Shown here piece after piece: positions 1-6,879 of a DNA stretch of 21,109 nt; the stretch's first letter is position 1, and each line of letters starts with the position of its first letter. The DNA is taken from NCBI GenBank assembly GCA_051953655.1, contig JBQCIO010000303.1, positions 1 to 21,109 on the forward strand. Direction: 5' to 3'. Under the pieces are notes generated by a model, which did not search any database, was not told the origin of the DNA, and saw nothing but the letters and a program-made list of their open reading frames with translations. The DNA is from JBQCHF01 sp051953655 (GTDB lineage: Bacteria > Actinomycetota > Actinomycetes > Motilibacterales > Motilibacteraceae). The position numbers and the translations under genes were made by a program.

Positions 1-1035
1 GTCGGCCCGGCCAACTTCGCCGGGCAGGGCTGGGCGTGGGCCCGCGTCGCCGAGCGCGGCCTCGAGGGCGTGGCGGCCCAGAACGTGGCGGTGGAGCGGC
101 CCCTGGTCTTCCCGGCCGACCTGCTGGTGCCGGTCCCGGTCTACCGGTCCGCCCCGTGGGCGGCGCTCATGCAGGAGCACACGCTCGCGCACGCCACCCA
201 CGTGATGGTGGAGGCGATGCGGCCGCTGTTCGGCGTGCGCAACGGAGACGACGCCTCCGGGGACCTCGCCGTGCTCCGCCGGCACGGGGTCCCCACCGCG
301 CTGGCGGCCCACGGCTCGGACGTCCGGCTGCCCTCGCGCCACGTCGAGCTCTACCCCTGGTCGCCGTTCCCGCGGATGCCGGCGGACCTGGTCGGGCGGC
401 TGCAGGCCCAGGCCGAGCGGCACCTGCGGATCGCGGCGGCGCACGAGGGGCCGGTGTTCGTCTCCACGCCGGACCAGCTCGACTTCGTGCCGCAGGGCAC
501 CTGGCTGCCCACCGTGGTCGACCCGGCCCGCTGGGCCACCGACCGCCCGGTGCTGGAGCGGGAGCGCCCGGTGGTGCTGCACGCCCCGAGCAACGCGCTG
601 CTCAAGGGCAGCGAGCACGTCGAGCCGGTGCTGCGGCGGCTCGAGGCCGAGGGGCTGGTGGAGTACGTCCGGGTCGAGGGCGTGGCGCCGGAGGAGATGA
701 CCGCGCTGGTGCAGTCCGCCGACATCGTGGTGGAGCAGCTCGTGCTCGGCCTCTACAGTCTCGCGGCCATCGAGGCGATGGCGGCCGGCCGCGTGGTGCT
801 GGCCCACGTGCACCCCCGGGTGCGCGAGCGGCTGCCGCGCGAGCTGCCGGTGGTGGAGGCCGACCCGGCCACGCTGGAGCAGGTGCTGCGCCAGGTGCTG
901 GCCGACCGCGAGCGCTACCGCGAGGTGGCCGCGTCCGGTGTGGCCTACGCCACCGAGGTGCACGACGGGCGCCGCTCCGCGGCCGTGCTGGCGCCGTGGC
1001 TCGGGGTCGGACAGCCGGCCGGCCGGCGAGCCTGA
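1..1035 (+). CDS. Glycosyltransferase (GT-B fold, GT4-like), 5' end missing
   Basis: The reading frame is open from base 1 and ends at TGA 1033-1035, giving 344 residues; the true start lies outside the window. The protein is a clear paralogue of the C-terminal 350 residues of the reverse-strand glycosyltransferase at 5014-6879: both share the VSTPD.LDFVP segment, the VVLHAPSN.L.KGS segment (start of the nucleotide-sugar-binding half), the EAMA.GR.VLAH loop and the end HDGRRSAA..AP.LGV. Its first visible residues (VGPANFAGQG) line up with residue 272 of that paralogue, so an upstream extension of similar size may be missing. The first Glu of the classical EX7E motif is Gly here, as in the paralogue. 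The likely role is cytoplasmic transfer of a sugar during polysaccharide assembly; donor and acceptor are unknown. An ATG-like in-frame start at 70 (GTG) is internal to the conserved region and is not the real start. Confidence 0.8.
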   Translation, partial: VGPANFAGQGWAWARVAERGLEGVAAQNVAVERPLVFPADLLVPVPVYRSAPWAALMQEHTLAHATHVMVEAMRPLFGVRNGDDASGDLAVLRRHGVPTALAAHGSDVRLPSRHVELYPWSPFPRMPADLVGRLQAQAERHLRIAAAHEGPVFVSTPDQLDFVPQGTWLPTVVDPARWATDRPVLERERPVVLHAPSNALLKGSEHVEPVLRRLEAEGLVEYVRVEGVAPEEMTALVQSADIVVEQLVLGLYSLAAIEAMAAGRVVLAHVHPRVRERLPRELPVVEADPATLEQVLRQVLADRERYREVAASGVAYATEVHDGRRSAAVLAPWLGVGQPAGRRA

Positions 1036-1081
1036 GTGCGCGACCGGGCACGGCAGCGACGGCGGCCACCGGTGCGACCGG

Positions 1082-1087
1082 TAGCCT
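1082..1087 (+). promoter_or_regulatory. Candidate -10 box for the wbpD-E-B operon
   Basis: TAGCCT fits the actinobacterial TANNNT -10 pattern and lies in the 145-base gap between the upstream glycosyltransferase and the acetyltransferase gene. It would give a leader of about 85 bases containing the hairpin at 1110-1134. No convincing -35 box is visible 16-19 bases upstream, so this is a weak call. Confidence 0.25.
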
Positions 1088-1109
1088 GAGCGGGCCTCGT
1101 GCTCACCTC

Positions 1110-1134
1110 GCGACCCGCCCGCAGACCGGGTCGC
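1110..1134 (+). other. Hairpin in the leader before the acetyltransferase gene
   Basis: GCGACCCG (1110-1117) is the exact reverse complement of CGGGTCGC (1127-1134), leaving a 9-base loop. It sits 75 bases after the glycosyltransferase stop and about 45 bases before the GTG at 1181. It could be a weak terminator for the upstream gene or a structured 5' leader; no T-tract follows it. Confidence 0.4.
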
Positions 1135-1180
1135 AGCGCGGGGCGGACCATCGACGTCGAGCGCCAGCGAGGGAGCACCG

Positions 1181-1807
1181 GTGAGCAGCCACGAGGGCGT
1201 CCGGATCCAGCCCAGCGCCGACGTCGACGACCGCGCGCGGATCGGGGCCGGCAGCAGCGTCTGGCACCTGGCCCAGGTGCGCGAGGACGCGGTGCTCGGC
1301 GAGGAGTGCATCATCGGCCGCGGCGCCTACGTCGGACCGGGCGTCCGGTTGGGCGACCGGTGCAAGCTGCAGAACCACGCCCTGGTCTACGAGCCCGCGG
1401 TGCTCGAGGACGGCGTGTTCGTCGGTCCGGCCGTGGTCTTCACCAACGACCACTACCCGCGCTCGGTGGACCCGGACGGCAAGCTCAAGCGCGGCGACGA
1501 CTGGGAGGCCGTGGGCGTGACCGTCCGCGAGGGCGCCAGCATCGGCGCCCGGGCGGTGTGCGTCGCCCCGGTCACCGTCGGGCGGTGGGCCACCGTGGCG
1601 GCCGGCGCCGTGGTCGTGAAGGACGTGCCCGACTTCGCGCTGGTGGCCGGGGTGCCGGCCCGGCGCATCCGGTGGGTCGGGCGGGCCGGTGTGCCGCTCG
1701 AGACCGACGGGGAGGCCACTCCCGAGGGGCAGCGCTGGCGCTGCCCGAAGACCGGCCAGCTCTACGTGGAGAACGACGAGATGCTCACGGAGGTCGCACA
1801 GTCATGA
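1181..1807 (+). CDS. wbpD: WbpD-like UDP-sugar 3-N-acetyltransferase (left-handed beta-helix)
   Basis: This 208-residue protein is made of hexapeptide repeats through residues 10-150 (I/V-G-x-x-x blocks such as IGAGSSV, IIGRGAYVGPGV, GVFVGPAVVFTND, VTVREGASIGA, VTVGRWATVAAGAVV), the fold of trimeric acetyl-CoA-dependent acetyltransferases. The VWHLAQVRE start, the LQNHALVYE block and FTNDHYPR are typical of the WbpD/WlbB subgroup, which acetylates the 3-amino group of UDP-2-acetamido-3-amino-2,3-dideoxyglucuronate. A C-terminal tail (about 171-208, WRCPKTGQLYVEN) follows the helix. The GTG start is supported by GAGGGAG at 1169-1175, 5 bases upstream. The stop overlaps the next ATG by 4 bases, so it is probably translated together with the aminotransferase. 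The exact substrate is inferred from the neighbouring aminotransferase and dehydrogenase; the symbol is by analogy to P. aeruginosa. Confidence 0.85.
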   Translation: MSSHEGVRIQPSADVDDRARIGAGSSVWHLAQVREDAVLGEECIIGRGAYVGPGVRLGDRCKLQNHALVYEPAVLEDGVFVGPAVVFTNDHYPRSVDPDGKLKRGDDWEAVGVTVREGASIGARAVCVAPVTVGRWATVAAGAVVVKDVPDFALVAGVPARRIRWVGRAGVPLETDGEATPEGQRWRCPKTGQLYVENDEMLTEVAQS

Positions 1808-2889
1808 GCGGGACCATTCCTGCCGCCAAGCCCATCCTCGGCGACGAGGAGCGCGAGGCCGTCGACCGCGTGCTGCGCAGCGGCATGGTGGCCCAGGGCC
1901 CTGAGGTGGCCGCCTTCGAGCAGGAGTTCGCCGCGCTGGTGGACGGCCGCCAGTGCATCGCCGTCAACAGCGGCACCAGCGCGCTGCACATGGCCTTCCT
2001 CGCCGCCGGCCTGAAGCCCGGGGACGAGGTGATCGTCCCGTCGTTCACCTTCGCCGCCACGGCCAACTCGGTCGCGCTGGCCGGGGGCGTGCCGGTGTTC
2101 GCCGACATCGACCCGGCCACGTTCAACCTCGACCCGGCCGCCGCCGAGGCCGCCATCACCCCGCGCACCCGCGCGATCATGCCGGTGCACCTCTACGGCC
2201 AGCCGGCCGCGATGGACCGCTTCACCGAGCTCGCCGACAAGCACGGGCTGCTGCTGTTCGAGGACGCGGCCCAGGCGCACGCGGCCACCTACCAGGGCAA
2301 GCCGGTGGGGGCGTGGGGCATCACCGGGTCGTTCTCGTTCTACCCCACCAAGAACATGACCTCGGGCGAGGGCGGCATGGTCACCACCGCCAGCGACGAG
2401 GTGGCCCGCAACGTGCGCCTGCTGCGCAACCAGGGCATGGAGAAGCGCTACGAGAACGAGCTGGTCGGCTTCAACACCCGCATGACCGACCTGCACGCCG
2501 CGATCGGCCGGGTGCAGCTGACCAAGCTGGCCGGCTGGACCGAGCAGCGCCAGCGCAACGCCGCGTTCCTCGACGCCAACCTCGAGAACGTCGTGGTGCC
2601 GCCGGTGGCGGAGGGCGCCACCCACGTCTACCACCAGTACACGATCCGGGTCGTCGGCCAGGACCGCGACGCCTTCGCCGCCGAGCTGGCCTCCCGCGGC
2701 GTCGGCTCCGGCGTCTACTACCCGATCCCCAACCACCGCCTGCCCTCCTTCGGGCTCACCCTGGACCTGCCCGAGACCGAGAAGGCTGCCCTCGAGTGCC
2801 TCTCGCTGCCGGTCCACCCGGCGCTCTCGCAGGAGGACCTCGAGAAGGTCGTCGAGGTCGTCAACGCCGTGGCGAAGGCCGGCGCCTGA
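1804..2889 (+). CDS. wbpE: WbpE-like DegT/DnrJ/EryC1 sugar aminotransferase
   Basis: This is a full-length 361-residue PLP-dependent sugar aminotransferase. Visible landmarks are the N-terminal P.ILGDEE...V..VL.SG....GPEV.AFE segment, the cofactor-phosphate region NSGTSALH (55-62), FEDAAQAHA with Asp154 that contacts the PLP ring nitrogen, and the Schiff-base lysine Lys183 in SFYPTKNMTSGEGG. In the WbpE reaction the enzyme uses glutamate to aminate C3 of the UDP-3-keto-HexNAcA made by the partner dehydrogenase, giving UDP-GlcNAc(3NH2)A. The ATG at 1804 overlaps the previous stop and has GGAGG at 1789-1793; its own stop overlaps the ATG of the dehydrogenase by one base. Family assignment is firm; C3 specificity rests on the adjacent WbpB- and WbpD-like genes. 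Other DegT enzymes act at C4, but their usual dehydratase partner is absent. Confidence 0.9.
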   Translation: MSGTIPAAKPILGDEEREAVDRVLRSGMVAQGPEVAAFEQEFAALVDGRQCIAVNSGTSALHMAFLAAGLKPGDEVIVPSFTFAATANSVALAGGVPVFADIDPATFNLDPAAAEAAITPRTRAIMPVHLYGQPAAMDRFTELADKHGLLLFEDAAQAHAATYQGKPVGAWGITGSFSFYPTKNMTSGEGGMVTTASDEVARNVRLLRNQGMEKRYENELVGFNTRMTDLHAAIGRVQLTKLAGWTEQRQRNAAFLDANLENVVVPPVAEGATHVYHQYTIRVVGQDRDAFAAELASRGVGSGVYYPIPNHRLPSFGLTLDLPETEKAALECLSLPVHPALSQEDLEKVVEVVNAVAKAGA

Positions 2890-3878
2890 TGGCGACGCTG
2901 CGGGCGGGCCTGATCGGCCTGGGCATGATGGGCCGCCACCACGCGCGGGTGCTGCGCTCGCTCGACGGCGTCGAGCTGGTCGCGGTGGCCGACCCGGGCG
3001 GCGACGCCCACGGCGTGGCCGGCGGGCTGCCGGTGCTCTCCAGCGTCGAGGAGCTCATCGCCCACGGCATCGACTACTGCATGGTGGCCGTGCCGACCGT
3101 CTACCACGAGCCGGTCGGCCTGGCGCTGGCCGCGGCCGGCGTGCACGCGATGGTGGAGAAGCCGCTCGCGCAGGACACCCCCGCCGCGCAGCGGCTGGCC
3201 GACGCCTTCGAGCAGGCCGGGCTGGTGGGCGCCGTCGGGCACATCGAGCGCTACAACCCGGCGCTGCAGAGCCTGCGCTCGCGCCTGGAGGAGGGCGACC
3301 TCGGCGCGGTCTACCAGGTCGTCACCCGCCGGCAGGGCCCGTTCCCGGCCCGGATCGCCGACGTCGGCGTGGTCAAGGACCTGGCCACCCACGACATCGA
3401 CCTGACCGCCTGGGTCACCCAGCAGCCGTTCCGGTCGGTGGCCGCGCGCACCGCGCTCAAGAGCGGTCGCGAGCACGAGGACCTCGTGGCCGTGGTGGGC
3501 CAGCTGGCCGACGGCACGGTGACCAGCCACCTGGTCAACTGGCTCTCGCCGATGAAGGAGCGGGTCACCATCGTCACCGGTGAGAAGGGGGCCTTCGTGG
3601 CCGACACCCTCACCGCCGACCTCACCTTCCACGCCAACGGCCTGGTGCCGACCGAGTGGCAGTCCATCGCCAGCTTCCGCGGCGTCAGCGAGGGCGACAT
3701 GGTGCGCTACGCCATCCCCAAGCCCGAGCCGCTGCGCACCGAGCACGAGGCCTTCCGCGACGCCGTGCTGGGCAAGGAGTCCGACATCGTCACCATGCGC
3801 CAGGGCCTGGCCACCGTCGCCGTGGCCGAGGCGGTGCTGGAGTCGGCGCGTGACGGCCGCACCGTCGACCTCGGCTGA
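2889..3878 (+). CDS. wbpB: WbpB-like Gfo/Idh/MocA UDP-HexNAcA 3-dehydrogenase
   Basis: This 329-residue oxidoreductase has the N-terminal Rossmann motif GLGMMG (10-15), the EKPLA motif (90-94) with the usual catalytic-region lysine, GHIERYNPA (117-125), and DLATHDIDL (164-172) with the His/Asp pair expected near the sugar. In the P. aeruginosa pathway WbpB oxidises C3 of UDP-GlcNAcA using tightly bound NAD that is recycled with 2-oxoglutarate, and hands the unstable 3-keto sugar to WbpE. The immediate overlap with the aminotransferase (TGATG at 2887-2891) fits such a coupled pair. Length is normal for the family. Gfo/Idh/MocA enzymes accept many sugars, so the substrate is inferred from the context; membership of the family is certain. 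Confidence 0.85.
   Translation: MATLRAGLIGLGMMGRHHARVLRSLDGVELVAVADPGGDAHGVAGGLPVLSSVEELIAHGIDYCMVAVPTVYHEPVGLALAAAGVHAMVEKPLAQDTPAAQRLADAFEQAGLVGAVGHIERYNPALQSLRSRLEEGDLGAVYQVVTRRQGPFPARIADVGVVKDLATHDIDLTAWVTQQPFRSVAARTALKSGREHEDLVAVVGQLADGTVTSHLVNWLSPMKERVTIVTGEKGAFVADTLTADLTFHANGLVPTEWQSIASFRGVSEGDMVRYAIPKPEPLRTEHEAFRDAVLGKESDIVTMRQGLATVAVAEAVLESARDGRTVDLG
3839..3842 (+). promoter_or_regulatory. Ribosome binding site inside wbpB that sets the acyltransferase start
   Basis: GGAG lies 7 bases before GTG 3850 and inside the last codons of the upstream dehydrogenase. It decides between the possible acyltransferase starts and implies a 29-base gene overlap. Confidence 0.5.
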
Positions 3879-4995
3879 GGCCGGCGGCACGCCCCGGGGG
3901 GCGTCGCTCCGCCCCGGCGGGCGGCGCCCCGACATCGCCCTGCTGCGCGTCGTGGCCATCTGCGGGGTCGTCGTCATCCACGTCAGCGGGCTGACCCTGG
4001 CCCAGGCCGCGGTCTCGCACGAGCCGGTGTGGTGGGTCGCGCTGGTGCTCAAGACCGGCACCCGCTGGTGCGTGCCGCTGTTCGTCGTGGTCAGCGGTGC
4101 CCTGCTGCTGCGCCCCGGTGTCCTGGACGACCCGCGCCGGTTCTACCGCCGCCGGCTGTCCCGGCTGCTGCCGGCGCTGGTGGTGTGGCACCTGGTCTAC
4201 ATCGTCTTCCTGCTCACCGTGCGCGGTCAGGAGTTCCACCCGACCCTCGTGCTGGCCGGACTGCTCACCGGCCGCACCTACACCGCCCTCTACTTCTTCT
4301 GGCTGATCCTCGGGCTCTACCTGGTCAGCCCGCTGCTGTGGCGGGCGGTGCGCGACCTCGACGACCGCGGCCGGCTGCGGCTGGGGGCGGTCCTGGTGGC
4401 GGTGGCCTGCGCCTGGCAGTCGGTGGTCTTCTTCCTCGCGACCTACGCGCACGTCGACGTCGCCGCCGCCCCGACGATCTTCACCTACTGGGTGCCCTAC
4501 ACCGGCTACTTCCTGCTGGGCGCCGGGCTGGGTGCGCTGCAGGTCCCCCGGCGGGCCGCGCTGCCGGCCGCCGCCGGCTTCGTGCTGCTCACCGCCGTCG
4601 TCGTCTGGCAGGGCAGCGGCGCCTCGCCGGACGCCTTCGACGTCGTGTTCCCGCAGGCCTACCACGGCTGGCTGGTCGCGGCCTGCACCGTGCTGCTGTT
4701 CCTGACCGCCACCGCGCTGCTGGCCCCCGCCGACGCCTCCTCCGACGCGGCCGGCCCGGGCCGGCGGGGCGCGGCGCTGCTCCGGCTGCTGGACACGCTG
4801 GCCGCGCTCACCCTCGGGGTCTTCGCCCTGCACCTGCTGGTGCTCTACGCCCTGCAGCACTCCGGAGTGCTCACCGTGGAGAACGGCGCGAGCCGGCTGC
4901 TGGAGCTGGCCTACCTGGTCGGCGGGACGATCGGCCTGTCGTTCCTGGCGGCGTGGGTGCTCTCCCGGCTGCCCGGCGCCCGCCGGCTGGTCTGA
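3850..4995 (+). CDS. Membrane acyltransferase 3 family protein
   Basis: This 381-residue polytopic protein has about ten hydrophobic segments and the acyltransferase 3 (OafA/WecH/YrhL type) hallmarks: PDIALLRVVAICGVVVIHV at 27-45, with a conserved His in the first membrane helix (H44), the basic RRRLSRLLPALV segment (100-111), and the last-helix motif FALHLLVLYAL (325-335). Such proteins move acetyl or other acyl groups onto sugars of O-antigen, capsule or peptidoglycan at the membrane. As the last gene of the forward arm it probably O-acylates the polysaccharide made here. GTG 3850 is chosen because GGAG stands 7 bases upstream and the reading from there gives a short cytoplasmic Ala/Gly/Pro-rich N-terminus; starts further upstream lie in the coding core of wbpB. 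The acyl donor and target residue cannot be told from sequence. Confidence 0.82.
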   Translation: MTAAPSTSAEAGGTPRGASLRPGGRRPDIALLRVVAICGVVVIHVSGLTLAQAAVSHEPVWWVALVLKTGTRWCVPLFVVVSGALLLRPGVLDDPRRFYRRRLSRLLPALVVWHLVYIVFLLTVRGQEFHPTLVLAGLLTGRTYTALYFFWLILGLYLVSPLLWRAVRDLDDRGRLRLGAVLVAVACAWQSVVFFLATYAHVDVAAAPTIFTYWVPYTGYFLLGAGLGALQVPRRAALPAAAGFVLLTAVVVWQGSGASPDAFDVVFPQAYHGWLVAACTVLLFLTATALLAPADASSDAAGPGRRGAALLRLLDTLAALTLGVFALHLLVLYALQHSGVLTVENGASRLLELAYLVGGTIGLSFLAAWVLSRLPGARRLV

Positions 4996-5013
4996 GCGCC
5001 CGTCCTCGAGGCC

Positions 5014-6879
5014 CTAGACGCCGAGGAACGGGGCGATCGCGGCGGCCGAGCGCCGGCCGTCGTGGTGGCGCCGGACGAACTCCGGCCCTCGGGCGGCCAC
5101 CTGCGCGAAGTGCTCGCGCCGCGCCACCACGTCCGCCACGACCTCGGACAGCGTCGTGGGGTCGACGAGCACGAGCGGGACGTCCTCGCCGTAGCGGGCC
5201 AGCACCTCCGGCAGCGCGTGGGCGAGCACCAGCCGGCCCGAGGCCATCGCCTCCAGCGCCATCACGCCGAGGTTGCCCAGGGCCACCTGGTCCACCACGA
5301 CGTCGGCGTCGCGCACGAGGTCGCCGACCAGCGCAGGGGGGACGCCGGTGAGCCGGCGGTACTCGATCAGCCCGGCGTCGTGCAGGCGCGCCATCGCGGC
5401 GTCGACGACGTCCGAGCCCTTCATCAGCGGGTTGCTCGGCGCGTGCAGCACCACCGGGCGGCGACGCTCGAGCGCGGGCACGCCGGCCACGAACGCGTCG
5501 CGGCGGACCACGACCGGCAGCCAGGTGGCGCCCGGCACGAAGTCGAGCATGTCCGGGGTGGACACGAACCGGCCCACCCCGAACTCCTCGCGCAGCGCGT
5601 CGAGCTGGGCGTGCACGGCCTCGGTGGCCCCGCGGAGCCGGCGGACCGGCAGGCTGTCGCCGGCGTCGCGGAACGGGCTGTGCGGGTAGACCTCGGCGTG
5701 CCGGTCCGGGGTGCGCGACTCGGAGCCGTGCAGCAGCACGGCGAGGCGGCGGCCGCCGGCCAGCAGGGCCCGGGCGTCGCGCCCGCCGGCGGCGAAGTCC
5801 CACCCGGACGGGGCGGTGCCCTCGACGTCCACGATCGGTCGCATCGACTCCAGCAGCACGTGCGTGGCCGGGCCGACGGCGTCCTGGACGATCCGCCGGC
5901 GCACCGCCGGCAGGGTCCACTCGCTGGAGGTGACCGGGTGGTCGGCGGCGAAGACGAAGGGTGCGTCGGCCCGGACGACGTGCAGGTTCTGCGCGCGCAC
6001 GCCGAGCCGGTCCTGCACCGCCACCGCCCAGGCGGCGCCCTGGCCGGCGTAGTTGGCCGGGGCGATGAGCAGCCGGGTGGGGCCGTCGCCGGCCGGCGGC
6101 AGCGCGAGGGCGGAGCCGTCGGCCTCCAGGGTGTGCGGGGCCGGGGCCGGCTCGCCGCACGGCCCGGGCAGCACGGCGTAGACGTGGTCGGGGTCGGTGT
6201 CGCCGGCCACGTCGATCCACTCCGACCACGGGCGGTCGCTGGCGCCGACGGCGGCGACCAGCCGGGCGGCGGCCTCCAGCCCGAGCACCACCGCGGCGGC
6301 CTCCCGGTCCTGGGTGGCGGTCCAGGCCGCGGCCGCCGAGCGGGTGTCGGTGACCGCGACCAGCAGCGGGGCCGGGCCCGGGGGCAGCACCTGGGCCAGG
6401 CGGGTGGCGGCGCTGGTGTCGGTGACCGGCAGCCGGGGCTGCCGGGTGACCTTGAGGACCAGCCGGGCCGGGCGGGTGCCCCCGCGCAGCCTGACCATCC
6501 GCCGCGACAGCGCGATGCCCCCGCGCTCGACCCGCCGGCGCCCGCGCCGCCAGGCCAGCACCGCGCGCTCGGCCGGGGTGTCACCATGGGTGCGGGGCAC
6601 GTGCCGCGGGGAGAGCCGGACCACCAGCGGGGCGCGTCCGGTGAGGGCGGCGAGGTCGTCCAGCGAGGGGCCGGGGGGCTCGACGTCCCACCAGCCCACG
6701 ACGACCGCGGGCGCGCCGGGGACGGCGGCCGGCAGCGGCGCCGCGGCGGGGCCGTCGACGCCGGGGGTGACCGGCCGGCTGACCGGCTCCTCGCCCGCCA
6801 GCGCGCTCCGGTCGGCCCGCTCCACGAGCCCTTCCTCGACCGACGGGTGGGCGGTCTCCGGCTCCTCGGCGGCGCTCAC
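5014..6879 (-). CDS. Glycosyltransferase with long uncharacterised N-terminal extension
   Basis: The protein is 621 residues. Residues 268-621 form a GT-B-type glycosyltransferase unit paralogous to the one at 1-1035: LLIAPANYAGQG (270-281), HGSESRTPDRHAEVYPHSPF (384-403), VSTPDMLDFVP (439-449), VVLHAPSNPLMKGSD (476-490), ALEAMASGRLVLAH (541-554) and HHDGRRSAA (605-613). The position of the first EX7E glutamate holds Gly535; Glu543 is kept. Residues 1-267 match nothing I recognise: an acidic, Ala/Pro-rich start, a possible alpha/beta segment near 55-95 (VVVGWWDVEPP, APLVVRLSP) and a basic stretch 111-140. It is cytoplasmic by absence of membrane segments. GTG 6879 overlaps the upstream stop (GTGA) and has GGAGGTG at 6885-6891. 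It is last in the reverse operon after the epimerase and another transferase. Donor and linkage are unknown. Confidence 0.75.
   Translation of the reverse strand: MSAAEEPETAHPSVEEGLVERADRSALAGEEPVSRPVTPGVDGPAAAPLPAAVPGAPAVVVGWWDVEPPGPSLDDLAALTGRAPLVVRLSPRHVPRTHGDTPAERAVLAWRRGRRRVERGGIALSRRMVRLRGGTRPARLVLKVTRQPRLPVTDTSAATRLAQVLPPGPAPLLVAVTDTRSAAAAWTATQDREAAAVVLGLEAAARLVAAVGASDRPWSEWIDVAGDTDPDHVYAVLPGPCGEPAPAPHTLEADGSALALPPAGDGPTRLLIAPANYAGQGAAWAVAVQDRLGVRAQNLHVVRADAPFVFAADHPVTSSEWTLPAVRRRIVQDAVGPATHVLLESMRPIVDVEGTAPSGWDFAAGGRDARALLAGGRRLAVLLHGSESRTPDRHAEVYPHSPFRDAGDSLPVRRLRGATEAVHAQLDALREEFGVGRFVSTPDMLDFVPGATWLPVVVRRDAFVAGVPALERRRPVVLHAPSNPLMKGSDVVDAAMARLHDAGLIEYRRLTGVPPALVGDLVRDADVVVDQVALGNLGVMALEAMASGRLVLAHALPEVLARYGEDVPLVLVDPTTLSEVVADVVARREHFAQVAARGPEFVRRHHDGRRSAAAIAPFLGV

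Noticed and set aside
1762..4860. Long antisense open frames opposite wbpE, wbpB and the acyltransferase
   Set aside because: They are His/Gly/Arg/Gln-rich with no motifs, as expected when GC-rich third positions remove stops on the opposite strand.
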